64,000 bases of DNA. It comes from Leptidea sinapis (lineage: Eukaryota > Arthropoda > Insecta > Lepidoptera > Pieridae). Below are positions 44,771-54,886 of the stretch, piece after piece. The translations under genes were made by a program, and so were the position numbers. The stretch's first letter is position 1. The number at the start of each line of letters is the position of its first letter. The notes under the pieces are model-generated. The model was given only the letters and a program-made list of their open reading frames with translations. It searched no databases and had not been told where the DNA came from. The stretch spans positions 6,014,001-6,078,000 of the forward strand of contig NC_066292.1 in the NCBI RefSeq assembly GCF_905404315.1, written 5' to 3'.

Positions 44771-45895
44771 GTCAATGTAATGAAGACACTATAATTTTGT
44801 TTCATTTTCTGCGCTCACCACAAAATTCCATTCCCGTTTTATCAAAATACTCAAATCCATCAAGCTGTTTTTGATTGTAGCATAACTAACGAACAGCAAT
44901 TGATTTTATATGTAGAGAAAATAATCCAATTGAACCGTTATAAATCTTTTTTTGAGACCATACAGCCGCACTCAATATTGCTTTGACAGCTTCAAATCTC
45001 ATTTCTACTACACTTTTTATAAAGCAGCTTCAAGCAATGATTAAATACTTAGACTGATATTTCTCGGAGATTCATTTGTATAATTGCAAGTTCCATTACT
45101 ACTCCGTTATATACCTTAAGCGGTGACTCGCGAATGATTTGCTAACAAGTTGACAAGAGATTAGTACGATCTAAGTTACGAGGGACGGCATACATCTTAC
45201 AGTCTCAGGTCATTGTTATAATTTAAATAATTTTGTTAAAAAAATATTATGTTTTAAAAACTAATAGTTTCATAGTTTTTAAAAAGATTTAACTAATATT
45301 TCGTATTATCTTTTTAGAATTTACGATTGTCTCCTGTTTTTAAACATGCAATTTTTATACATAAAAATATATAATTTCGACAGAAAACAATTTTGTGTTT
45401 CCCGGAATCGCCTGTAACAATGATGAAGAAATTTACTACACAGGAATTATTTGAATTAACCAAGTTAGAACATCTAAATAAAAATGCAATTTTCTGAGAC
45501 TCTAAGTAGCTATCGGTCATCTGGATTCTAATTTAAAATAGCTGATACTGACTTGCAGCATTTGAAAAAGTCTCAGAGTTCTTATTTGAATATTGTGAAT
45601 AGCTCTTGCTTGAATTTTTTAAATGAAGAGAAATATAATTTTAGTATGACTATGAAAGAAATTCTAACTTTGTAATGATGAACAATATTTTGTAGTGAAT
45701 ATGTATGAAATGAGACATTGCATTTATTTTAAATTAGACTAAATATTTGTCCATATTATATGGTAAGTAAATTAAAAGTGACCTTAAATATATGTTGCTA
45801 ATGAATCCATACAAATTATAATGTAATACAATATAAAAAAGTTAAGGTAATTGAAATAAAATTTATTACATTCATAATTTTAATTAACTTTTTAT
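44771..45895. other. Unassigned AT-rich sequence
   Basis: No gene or repeat recognised. Confidence 0.4.
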
Positions 45896-45896
45896 C

Positions 45897-46212
45897 ACTA
45901 GGAGACTCCTTGCTAGATTATGGGTACCACAACGGCACCTATTTCTGCCTTGAAGCAGTAATGTGTAAGCATTACTGTGTTTCGATCCGAAGGGCGCTGT
46001 AGCTAGTGAAAAAACTGGGCAAATGAGACCTGACAACTTATGCTCGAGGTGACGAGCACAGTTGTAGTGCCGCTCAAATTTTATTTTTCTTATTATTATT
46101 ATTTTCTTATTTGGCTTTTCAATAATCCTGAGCGGCACTGTATTGTTATGGGCAGGGCGTATCAATTTCCAACAGCTGAACGTTTGGCTCGTCTCGTCCC
46201 TTATTTTCATTA
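45897..46212 (+). mobile_element. SINE-like family B with small insertion
   Basis: Sense plus. The hairpin loop is enlarged by an AT-rich insertion near 46082-46112 (TTATTATTATTATTTTC). The stem AGTGCCGCTCA/TGAGCGGCACT is otherwise kept. Confidence 0.8.
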
Positions 46213-46923
46213 GAAAAATAACATAAAATAGCCTAGCGGTGAAATGTATTTGGACCCTCCGCCGTGTCACGTGTGATATGCTAACGAGTTGATGTAAGAT
46301 TAAACTAAACGCTTCGCTCTTGGAGTGAATGCAAACTCAACATGTCAGGTTTTATCTCGCTGTTCTTGAAACGTGTAATTAGTTTTCCAGATAGTTAATG
46401 GCTAGATTTCGAGAGCACGCCAGTAAAAACTTTATTTGCATCTCGTTCTCGGATTGGCTGTGCCTGGCTTAGTAGTGCAGACATGAACTATATGACTACT
46501 TCATGAAGTGTGTGAGGCGATCGTCTACAGTCATTCATGTGGAACTTAAACCTGATTTTGAAATAGAATTTTACCTGATTCCTTTATTTAATTAAGATTT
46601 TATGAGACTTTCCACCAAGTATTGCGAAATTATGGAAAAAAACATACGGTATTATACATGAGTAAAATAAAAAAGTGTTCACGTAACCTAAAAGAAAGGA
46701 TTTGGATGAAAATAACTGCCGAAACTGTCTGAAATGTTTATATTTTTTCAGATTAGTATAAATTGTATTTTTAGTATCTTGGATTTTTTGACATTAAGGA
46801 AAGGAACCTTTGAAAATATTACGCTTACGCATTATAAGCTGATATCGGAAACAATTCAGAGGGCTTATTCCTATTCAATAATCATTTTTATTGGCTAGCT
46901 AAAATTCATAGCCTTATATTAAC
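46213..46923. other. Unassigned sequence
   Basis: No gene or repeat recognised. Confidence 0.4.
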
Positions 46924-46924
46924 A

Positions 46925-47065
46925 ATATCCGGATGACCGAGCCTTGCTCGGATTTTTAAGAATGTACAAAACTTGAACAAAAAAAAAACTAATAGGACAT
47001 CTGGATTCGAACCGGGGTCTTCTGCTTTCCGGATCACCCAATGTCCCATCTGAGCCATAATAGTA
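46925..47065 (-). mobile_element. tRNA-derived SINE, short
   Basis: Minus strand: A-box-like TATGGCTCAGATGGGAC, B-box GGTTCGAATCC, then a run of ten T's (pol III terminator-like), a short body, and a CCGAGC/GCTCGG hairpin (46938-46952) before ATCCGGATATTG. The cloverleaf is not regular, so this is a SINE head and not a working tRNA gene. Confidence 0.55.
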
Positions 47066-47349
47066 AAACGGAACGCTTAGCTGTTCGCAAGTTCAAACAA
47101 ACAATAATTAGTCTATAATATAACAGTATTGTAATTCTAGGTGTTAATTTACTGTACCGTAGCCTGTAATTTATTGTAAATTAATTTCTAATAAAGTATC
47201 CCACTTGAATATTCTTCGAAATCCTTTTTCTTAATATGATTGTTGTTATTGTACAAATAAAAAAATTTACTCATAAAATCGACGCAGGCGATTTTATCTT
47301 TCCTGGGATTCACAATAAACGTCGAATATTTGTTTATAAATTACCAAAA
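47066..47349. other. Unassigned AT-rich sequence
   Basis: Nothing recognised. Confidence 0.35.
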
Positions 47350-47695
47350 TATGCACAATATTAGTCCCAATGAATCATTAAGGGAAATAAACATTTTTTC
47401 TGTTGCATCACAATATGTTCACTTACCCTGATGAAGGACCTCCGGCTGGTCCGAAACTAGTCGGCACTTACACCGATAAATGATATAATAGAATTTTCTA
47501 GAAACCTCGATAATCATAATTCTAACATCAGTATTACCATATTAATAAACTTTTTATTCGTACTACTCGGTTAAATTGAGTTAGTAAGTCTTTAATTGGG
47601 CGATGTATATGCTTTTACAGCATGATCCCAGAAAATGTACAAATCAAATGTGTTACGAAATTCAAAAGCATTGTTTAAGCATAGATTTAGCATAA
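47350..47695 (+). pseudogene. LINE family J fragment carrying an insert
   Basis: AATGAATCATTAAGGGAAAT and ACATTTTTTCTGTTGCATCA match the PKESL..TVAS region, and GAATTTTCTAGAAACC onward resumes the family sequence to ATTCAAAAGCATTGTTTAAG. Between them 47420-47490 is foreign and contains a hammerhead-like motif. Old, frame-broken copy. Confidence 0.65.
47426..47465 (+). ncRNA. Hammerhead-ribozyme-like motif
   Basis: CTGATGA (47428-47434), one A, helix II GGACC/GGTCC with a 7-base loop, GAAA (47453-47456), C-TA-G as a minimal helix III, GTC (47460-47462) as cleavage site, and CC/GG starting helix I. This is the layout of the minimal hammerheads known from Penelope-like retroelements. Helix I is weak beyond two pairs, and one extra base precedes helix II. 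Confidence 0.45.
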
Positions 47696-48468
47696 TTAAG
47701 AAACAGTGTGTTACTGAATACATAATGAACACAATTCAATAACGGATTAATTCAAAATTGGACAGATTGCCATAAAAGTTGTACTTTTGAGATATACATT
47801 AACAGTACTCGTTTAAACTAACTATAAGAATAAGATTGTAATAAACTTAAATATTGAATAATACTGAGTTTTACAGACGACTAGATAATAAAGTGTTCTA
47901 TGCGGTTCGTTGAAGTAACTTCCTATATTTTATTGAAATCAATATGAATGCAGACATTAATAATGAATTCCATTCGCTGTACGTTTCCTGAATGAAAGAT
48001 AGGATATAAATTGACCTTGTTTATATCGTGTACCGCTAACGGGTCGAATCTCTTTGATACACTTGCAATCAGATTACTGTTAAAATAAATGGAAAAAATT
48101 ATACTTAGTTGTAATAATTTATATACATTATCAACAGGCTTAAAATTTTAGAATTTATATAATTATTCTTAGAACTCGATCGCAGCGTAACAGGTACAAT
48201 TGTAAATCTGAACACACATGCAATATTTCATTATGATCGGTTTGGCCGTTTTGAGAAGAATCCAGTGACAGACACACACATTAAAAATATATACAAATAT
48301 ATTGTGTAAGGATAGTGTTATAGTAGTATCATTCACTTTCACTTTATAACAATAGAAAGGTTTTCAATAATTAAAATATTGTCTTTTATACTTTCTACGT
48401 CTATTGTTTCAAATTGCTTAGTTTGTTTTATTTATTTATTTGGAAACCCATCAATCGCACTCTAATAC
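47696..48468. other. Unassigned AT-rich sequence
   Basis: No gene or repeat recognised. Confidence 0.4.
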
Positions 48469-48469
48469 A

Positions 48470-48602
48470 TTCATCATTCATCATCAGCCGGAAGACGTCC
48501 ACTGCTGGACAAAGGCCTCCCCCAAAGATTTCCACGACGATGGGTCCTGCGCTGCCCTCATCCAACGTATTCCGGCGATATCTTGACCAGATCGTCGGTC
48601 CT
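48470..48602 (-). pseudogene. RTE LINE 3' terminus
   Basis: Complement of TCATCATCAGCCGGAAGACG, TCCAGCAGTGGACG-type and CGATCTGGTCAAGATAT blocks: the last 35 or so codons (WMRAAQD, GEAFVQQW-type) and the TGATGA tail of the same RTE family as 25268-25548. The plus frame at 48414-48638 is its shadow. Confidence 0.75.
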
Positions 48603-48676
48603 AATACATATTATTTACAAAAAATAAAAAATCTCTAAGTGTACAGTAATTTGTCACTGCTATCTTTCTTACTACA

Positions 48677-49114
48677 TCTTTATATATATATTTCTTGTGT
48701 GCGTGTGTATGTCACTGAACTCCTCCTAGACGGCTGGACCGATTTGTATGAAATTTTTTGTGTGAGTTCAAGGGGATTCGAGGATGGTTTAGATTCACAA
48801 TTGAACTACCTCCTAAACGGCTGGACCGATTTTGATGATATTTTTGTGTGTTCCAGTGAATTTAAGATTGGTGTGTGTCTTCAGGTGGATTCGAGAATGG
48901 TTTAGATTCACAATTAAACTACCTCCTACACGGCTGGACCGATTTTGATGATTTTTTTGTTTGTTTCAGTGAATTTGAGATTGGTTTAGATTCTCAATTC
49001 CGTCCATATAATATAATTCTCTCCGTCCATATAAATAACAACTCCTCTTAACGGCTGGACAGATTTTGCAAATTTAAGACGTGTGTACAGGACAACGTCT
49101 GTTGGGTCCACTAG
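48677..49114 (+). mobile_element. Helitron-like element, subfamily E, with internal repeats
   Basis: Starts TCTTTATATATATATTTCTT after an A and ends GGGTCCACTAG, followed by T. The subterminal stem is ACA..TGT (GGACAACGTCTGTTGG). The core block CGGCTGGACCGATTT recurs at 48731, 48818, 48931 and (CGGCTGGACAGATTT) 49052. The 88-codon frame at 48639-48905 is a product of these repeats. Confidence 0.65.
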
Positions 49115-49127
49115 TATTATATGTATT

Positions 49128-49250
49128 AAATAAAGAGTGTCCGTTGAGTTTCTTCTATGTTCTTCAGTAATTTATACGAAATATTTATAGTGACGATTCA
49201 GAAACGCTTAGGATATGCCTGATTGAATAAAGTTTATTTGATTTTAATGC
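49128..49250 (+). pseudogene. LINE 3'UTR fragment
   Basis: GTCCGTTGAGTTTCTTCTAT, GTGACGATTCAGAAACGCTT and GATTGAATAAAGTTTATTTG follow the order of a jockey-like LINE 3'UTR related to family J, but diverged. The tail is ATTTGATTTT. Confidence 0.45.
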
Positions 49251-50366
49251 TATGCCTTTATTTCACCACCCTATTTAGTAATGGTGGAAATAATTAAAAA
49301 TAAAGTTATGATGGACTACGTTATGCTGACTTCGATTTTTTGTTGTTCTCTAATTATTGGCACTAAAATCCAAATAAGAGACATATTTAGATTTACTGTA
49401 CATAAGTATTTCAAAAGTTTCAAAATAAAATTGAATTTAACTTCAGTGATTCATGTCTATTCTTAAGATTCGAAAGTACAATTAGATCTTCTTTGTAAAT
49501 TGCTAGACACGTTGCACCACATTCTCGAAAAAAAGAAATATTTAGATCAGATGTAAACAATTTTTTTAACAAATATAATATGTTGATATTTTTTGAACTT
49601 CCAAAATATGGTTTTCTGCACAAATTTTGTCTGTGAAGTTATTAAATGGATTGAAATTCTGGCTGTGAAGTTATTAAATGGATTGACAACGTGAATGACA
49701 GAAATTCTTGTATTTCAATAGTAATGAGGTACAAATACTCACCTATGACTAAAACGATCAATAGAACGGTCTATGTAGACGTATAATTTAATAACTTAGT
49801 ACTACCGCGACATCTACTGTTTTTTACCATAAACTTGTTCTGTTTTGCTCCGGTTAGAAGTGATGCTGATGATATTGCAAGTACAGGAGGCATTCCATCT
49901 TAGTCTCAGGATGACGGGCGGAGTGCGACTTGATCAGAGTTGTATTGCAGTTTGTAGGTTAGTTTGGAGTATGTTTCGGCTTAGTCTGACACTTAAATCA
50001 ATAAAATTTGGAGTTATTGTGTGACTTAGAGCATTATATCGAATAAAGGCTTTTCTGAAATTCGTGTATTGGTTTTCTAGCAAGGTAGGCACTGTAAATC
50101 TAACTAGTCGTAGTTGCACTTTAGTCCGATAGTACGACATAAGTTGTATGAAACGCTGCTTGCTTCGTATATGCAATCTGTGGACTGCCTGCCGTAGGTA
50201 ATAAATTAACTTTAACACTAGTGCTATATTCATTTAGGTTCATAACGAGGTAGGCACTGCCTAATAGCCAATATGATAAGCTCGCACAAGTATTTAATCA
50301 AAAAGTGATAGTAATATATTTATTATAAATACCATAAGGCTTTTCTTTCATGCAACAAGATTTACC
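49251..50366. other. Unassigned; possible LINE C-terminus at 49934-50233
   Basis: The 99-codon minus frame 49934-50233 ends with FRKAFIRYNALSHTITPNFI and RLSRNILQTNLQ, faintly like the WNxLP..I..F-K end of LINE ORF2 proteins but without the tryptophan. I do not call it a gene. The rest is unrecognised. Confidence 0.3.
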
Positions 50367-50376
50367 TAACAATAAA
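50367..50376. repeat. Target-site duplication, 3' side of the LINE
   Basis: TAACAATAAA, identical to 54877-54886. Confidence 0.85.
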
Positions 50377-50539
50377 TATAATAATAATAAAGCCTTTTAT
50401 TTCTTACAGCTTATAAAACATGAAGTTATATTAGATTATGTTAGTTTACCTATATACGATTATTAGTTTTGTTAGTAATTAACTTTGGTTCCTAAAATTT
50501 ACTTGTGTTAGTTTTTCCTTAATCCTATATTATTATTCT

Positions 50540-53491
50540 TCATTCCGTAAGAACTCCTCTGTAGGTGAAGGCCTCCTCCAAAGATAGCCAGTCCTCTCTA
50601 GATTGGGCTACTTGAATCCAGTTGGTGCCAGCTGTTTTTTTGATGTCATCTTCCCAACTAGCTACAGGTCTACCTCTCTTTCTTTTTCCCTGTGGACCCG
50701 CCCATGTGGTCACCGTTTTTGTCCATCTCTTGTCACGTAGACGCGCCACATGTCCGGCCCACCTCCATTTTAGTGACCGAGCGTGTTCTAATCCATCTCT
50801 TGCCTTGGTTATATTTCTAATTTTGGTGTGCCTTATTTTTTGCATTTTTCTAATATTTAGCATACTGCGTTCTATACCCCGCTGACATGCAATTATTTTG
50901 TCCTTTGTTTTTTTGTTGAATTTCCATGTTTGGCAAGCATACGTGAGGCACGGTATTAGGCACGTGTTTAGAACTTTGGTTTTAATTTTGATCGGCATGC
51001 TGCTTTTGAATATGTCCTTCAAAGCCCAGTATTTGTTCCAGGTAAGCTGTGTCCTGCGTTCAACTTCTTGATCGTTACTATTGTGGTGTAAGCTAATTTG
51101 TTTACCCAGGTATATGTAGTTGTCTGTATATTTAAGAGGCTCGGTACCAACATATACTGCTCTCTTTTCACTGTTAGTCATCAACATTGTTTTGGACAAG
51201 TTCATTTCCAAACCTACTAGTTTACTGGCATTATTAAGTGATTGTATCATATATTGGATTTCTTGTCCTGTTTCAGATAAGAGAACCAAGTCATCTGCAA
51301 ACCTTAGGTGACTTAGGTAGGCATCTTTAATCTTAATACCCCGGCCTTTCCAATTGAGTTGACTAATTATTGATTCCAGTGTTGCTAGAAACAGCAATGG
51401 TGAAAGAGGGTCGCCCTGTCTTACTCCTCTTTTTATCGGGAACCAAGGCCCAGCTGTCTCTAGTTTGATTCTGCTCTTGCTGTTATTGTATATAGCCTTG
51501 ATTACAGAAATGTATTCTTTTTCTATCCCTTGTGTTGTTAGGCTTTCCCATATGCTTTTATGTGACACGCAATCAAATGCTTTACTGTAATCAATGTATG
51601 CAATATAGAGTGGTCTTTTTTTGTCGCGGTATTTCTCAATCAGAAGTTCCAATGTGTGTATGTGGTCGATCGTTGAGTATCCCTTTCTAAACCCAGTTTG
51701 CTCGACAGGTTGACGCGCTTCTAATGTTGAGTATATTCTGTTATTTATTATTGATGAGAAGAGCTTGTAGATGCTAGGTAGCAGGCTTATTGGTCTGTAG
51801 TTACCTATATCATTGGGGTCACCTTTTTTGTAGATAAGGATAATGTCAGATTCTGACCACTGGGTGGGTGTTTCTCCAGTTTCAAGAATGAGGTTAAACA
51901 GATCGGTCAGGTGAATTATAAGAGTTACGGAATCGGTTTTTAGTATCTCATTCGTGATGCCATCAGAGCCTGGGCTTTTCTCTTGTTTAAGGTTTTTTGT
52001 TGCTGTTAGGACTTCGCTTATTTCAATCAGATGTATAAGTGGATTTCTATTGTTAGGAATTAGGTACTGATCTCTTCCAACCATGCTTGTTGTTTCTCTG
52101 GTGCTGTATAATTTTTTATAAAATTGTGTTGCTACAGTGATGATGTCTTTACGGTTGTTGTGTATATTTTTGCCCTGCTTCAAACGTTCGATCCATGTTT
52201 TATGTGTTCGCAGCTCTTTAAAAGCTTTCTTTGTGCCTCCGGTTTCAATTATGTGTTTTTCGATAGTGTTATATCTGTGGTTTGAGTAATCATTCCTAAT
52301 ATACTTACTTATAAGCTTGGAAAGGGCAGAGATCTCATTTTTAGTTGCTTGTGATTTGGGTTTTGTCTTCTGGCATTCCTTCCGTCTCTCCATAAGCTGT
52401 AACGTGCGCTCTGACAGAATTTTATGTTCCTTATTTTTGTTTTGAATTGCTTGTAGGCTTCTGGTTATGGCTTTGACAATATAGTCATAATAGCTTTGAA
52501 CTGTTTTATTTAACGGTGCTTTCAGTGTCTTATTTATGCATTCGTTGAATTTAGAGATATCGCCTTCGTTAGTTATTATTTTATTTTGATGGTTATTGTA
52601 TTTTGTTCGGCTTTTCTTTGACTGTATATGTAATATCATTACTCTGACGGGCCTATGCTCTGAGGGGAAGTTTATATTCAGTACTTCTATATTTTGAAAT
52701 AACTGGGGACGGTTTGATAGAACAAGATCGATTTCATTTTTGTATTTTTTATCAGGTGAAAGCCATGTCCATCTGCGTTTTAATTTTTTCTTATAAAATG
52801 TATTTACTATTGACAGCTTGTTTTCCATAGCAAATTCTATCAATCGCTGTCCCCTCTTATTCCTCTCGCCATATCCGTTCGGTTGCGTCACTAGATATTC
52901 TTCCTTTTTTGGTTTACCAATTTTCGCATTCCAGTCTCCCATCAGTATGAAATCTTTATCTGATATTTCAATCGCTTTGTTTAGTGTACAGTAGAAATTG
53001 TCAATCTCGTCTTTGTTAGCTTTTTCAGTAGGGGCATAAACTTGTATAATTGACAATCGCGTATCTTCGAATGCCAAGTTTAAAATAGCAACTCTTTCTG
53101 ATAGGCCAATGTAGCTCTCTATTTTGTTTTTGTGGCATTTTCTTATTATAAAGCCTACACCATACAAGCCAGGCGTTTGTCCCGTGTAGCATAATATAAA
53201 ATTGTCATACTCTTCTATTCTGTCTCCCATGCGTCTAGTTTCAGACAGTCCTATTATGTCATATTTGATGTTTGATAAGGATTCATTTAATTCAATTAAG
53301 CGTTCGTATGTTGAGAGTGTTTTAACATTATATGTTAAAATGTAGAGTTTTCCAGATGTTCTAGTCTTAGGTGTGGTGCTGTGAGGCATTTTGGTTGCTA
53401 ATTTTAATTTTGTTTGATCCTTTGGAGGGTTTTGGTCATAATCTTCCACGGTGACCAGCCGGCTTGGAAGATGTGTATTATTTTTTGACAT
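50540..53491 (-). CDS. LINE ORF2: AP endonuclease and reverse transcriptase
   Basis: 983 aa. Residues 48-290 form an exonuclease/endonuclease/phosphatase-type domain that nicks the chromosomal target: TYNVKTL (N55), SETR (E84), VYAPTE (Y152), GDWNAKIG (D186, N188), EIDLVLS (D255) and SEHRPV (E278, H279). The last motif is normally SDH, so the catalytic Asp is replaced by Glu. Residues 505-760 are the reverse transcriptase: SPGSDGI, NYRPISLL, QTGFRKGYSTIDHI, YIDYSKAFDCV (D634), RGVRQGDPLSPLLF, FADDLVLL (D733, D734). Residues 872-975 are the RTE/BovB-type tail: KWRWAGHVAR, DKRWTKTVTTW, KRGRPVASWEDDI, NWIQVAQSREDW. No RNase H domain is seen. Start at the first ATG of the frame, 42 bp after ORF1; it is probably translated by reinitiation. 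Plus-strand frames here are shadows. Confidence 0.95.
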   Translation of the reverse strand: MSKNNTHLPSRLVTVEDYDQNPPKDQTKLKLATKMPHSTTPKTRTSGKLYILTYNVKTLSTYERLIELNESLSNIKYDIIGLSETRRMGDRIEEYDNFILCYTGQTPGLYGVGFIIRKCHKNKIESYIGLSERVAILNLAFEDTRLSIIQVYAPTEKANKDEIDNFYCTLNKAIEISDKDFILMGDWNAKIGKPKKEEYLVTQPNGYGERNKRGQRLIEFAMENKLSIVNTFYKKKLKRRWTWLSPDKKYKNEIDLVLSNRPQLFQNIEVLNINFPSEHRPVRVMILHIQSKKSRTKYNNHQNKIITNEGDISKFNECINKTLKAPLNKTVQSYYDYIVKAITRSLQAIQNKNKEHKILSERTLQLMERRKECQKTKPKSQATKNEISALSKLISKYIRNDYSNHRYNTIEKHIIETGGTKKAFKELRTHKTWIERLKQGKNIHNNRKDIITVATQFYKKLYSTRETTSMVGRDQYLIPNNRNPLIHLIEISEVLTATKNLKQEKSPGSDGITNEILKTDSVTLIIHLTDLFNLILETGETPTQWSESDIILIYKKGDPNDIGNYRPISLLPSIYKLFSSIINNRIYSTLEARQPVEQTGFRKGYSTIDHIHTLELLIEKYRDKKRPLYIAYIDYSKAFDCVSHKSIWESLTTQGIEKEYISVIKAIYNNSKSRIKLETAGPWFPIKRGVRQGDPLSPLLFLATLESIISQLNWKGRGIKIKDAYLSHLRFADDLVLLSETGQEIQYMIQSLNNASKLVGLEMNLSKTMLMTNSEKRAVYVGTEPLKYTDNYIYLGKQISLHHNSNDQEVERRTQLTWNKYWALKDIFKSSMPIKIKTKVLNTCLIPCLTYACQTWKFNKKTKDKIIACQRGIERSMLNIRKMQKIRHTKIRNITKARDGLEHARSLKWRWAGHVARLRDKRWTKTVTTWAGPQGKRKRGRPVASWEDDIKKTAGTNWIQVAQSREDWLSLEEAFTYRGVLTE

Positions 53492-53533
53492 TATTTCCTT
53501 TATATTTACCGTGTGAGAGGGGTGCTGTAGTTG

Positions 53534-54469
53534 CTAATATTTTTCATTGTTATTGTCCCTTTTTCCGGGTGCGCTATTTGGGGTTTTGGTAGTCAGAAAG
53601 TTCAGGATCCCTGGTTTTCCGACGTCCTCTGGCAGACTAGATGATCTTTTATATTTCATCTGGGAATCAGTATTTTGAGTCTTGTTCTTCTTGCTAGTCA
53701 ACGTTCTAATTTCGTTATGCCCGGTGAGGTTGGTTTCAGGAGACGTTGAAAGCATTCTTTTATTTTTGGCTGTTGTGTTATTTTTGTCTCCTATTTTTAG
53801 TTTATCATATAATATAGCGTTTTGCTTCTTTAGTTGGTTATTAGTAGCAGGAGAGGTAGAATAGTTTCTTATGCGTTTTTCACTTCCAGTCATACTTTTA
53901 TTGACGATAAGTTTGTCATAGTTTAGGACGGCGTAGTTGCCATTATTCCTTTCCTCTAAAAGCTTCGGGTGTAATTCTCTTCTCTTATCTAAGACTTCTT
54001 TTGGATAATCTTCGGAAATATGTATGTCTTTCAATTTTTTTTTGTCTTTCAGAATATCACGTTTCTGCCAATTGTTTACAAATGAAACTAATACTGGCCT
54101 TTCCTTCTTATTTTTACTATTTGGATTCCCTATCCTTCGTGCTAAATTAAAGTCTTTGAGGTTGAGAGAAATATCGAGATCACTACTTATTTTTTCTTTC
54201 AAATTTTTTACAAGTTCAGACGATGATTGTTCGATTTCTTTTAGACCATATATGATTAAATTGTTTGCTCTATTGCCTCTTTCCAATGAACAAATTTTAT
54301 CTTTTAAGTATTTATTTTCCGATTTTAATTGTTCAATTTCACGAGTAAAAGGCACTAGTTTTTCATCTATCTGTGAAATAATCTCTTTTGTTTGTTTTGC
54401 CATCTCAATTTTCATCTGGTCAAAGAATAATTGCATATTATTATCCATCGCTATTACGGAAATAAGCAA
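53534..54469 (-). CDS. LINE ORF1: coiled-coil RNA-binding chaperone (L1 ORF1p-like)
   Basis: 311 aa. Residues 12-66 are a predicted coiled coil (heptad-like IEQLKSENKYLKDKICSLER). Residues 69-135 resemble the RRM-like domain of L1 ORF1p/Transposase_22 proteins (NNLIIYGLKEIE, LARRIGN, RPVLVSF). Residues 136-190 resemble the following C-terminal domain (SEDYPKEVLDKRRELHPKL). A basic Ser/Thr-rich tail (191-311) with two STSPxTN motifs follows. Such proteins trimerise, coat the element's RNA and act as nucleic-acid chaperones. A second ATG at residue 8 (MDNNMQL) is an equally likely start. A 311-aa ORF1 of this type in front of an RTE-type ORF2 is unusual, since many RTE elements lack ORF1 or have only a short one. 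Confidence 0.85.
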   Translation of the reverse strand: MLISVIAMDNNMQLFFDQMKIEMAKQTKEIISQIDEKLVPFTREIEQLKSENKYLKDKICSLERGNRANNLIIYGLKEIEQSSSELVKNLKEKISSDLDISLNLKDFNLARRIGNPNSKNKKERPVLVSFVNNWQKRDILKDKKKLKDIHISEDYPKEVLDKRRELHPKLLEERNNGNYAVLNYDKLIVNKSMTGSEKRIRNYSTSPATNNQLKKQNAILYDKLKIGDKNNTTAKNKRMLSTSPETNLTGHNEIRTLTSKKNKTQNTDSQMKYKRSSSLPEDVGKPGILNFLTTKTPNSAPGKRDNNNEKY

Positions 54470-54876
54470 CCTTGATATTATTTAGAAACGAACGTATTTA
54501 TTAAATTAGTAGGTGTTGAATGACTGGTTTTTGAATGGTCGTGTGTAGAGTCTTTAAGATAAGTTCTTTTGTCTATGATTTCTGTACGTCAAATGTCAAG
54601 TGTCAAGCAAACTGTCGCATAAATGACAATATGCTGTGACTGTACTAGTAATAATTGGCAGATTAACTTACGAGTTCAATTATTTATTTCACTAATTTTC
54701 ATATGTTCCGTAGTAGTTTCACTCTGTTATATTATTTTGTGATGAACTTTTACACTTCAAATATGATATTTGCAAATCCTTTTGTTGTTTTGCACAATAA
54801 TTTCACACTTTTTGAATATATAAACGGAGCACTGAACTACAATGTGTTTATGTTTTGACAGCCGAAACCCCTCCGG

Positions 54877-54886
54877 TAACAATAAA
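54877..54886. repeat. Target-site duplication, 5' side of the LINE
   Basis: TAACAATAAA, partner of 50367-50376. Confidence 0.85.

Larger units (their letters stand above)
50377..54876 (-). mobile_element. Full-length RTE-type non-LTR retrotransposon
   Basis: 4.5 kb between perfect 10-bp direct repeats. The order on the minus strand is: 407-bp 5'UTR starting CCGGAGGGGTTTCGGCTGTC, ORF1 (54469-53534), a 42-bp gap, ORF2 (53491-50540), and a 163-bp 3'UTR with AATAAA (50401-50396) and a tail of ATT repeats. A simple-repeat tail instead of poly(A) and the ORF2 type fit the RTE clade. Both ORFs are uninterrupted, so this may be an active source copy. It is far better preserved than anything else in the window. 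Confidence 0.92.

Noticed and set aside
48639..48905. 88-codon frame with a hydrophobic start, possible signal peptide
   Set aside because: It lies across the start and internal repeats of a Helitron-like element.
54024..54485. 153-codon plus-strand frame
   Set aside because: It is antisense to LINE ORF1, which has clear protein features.
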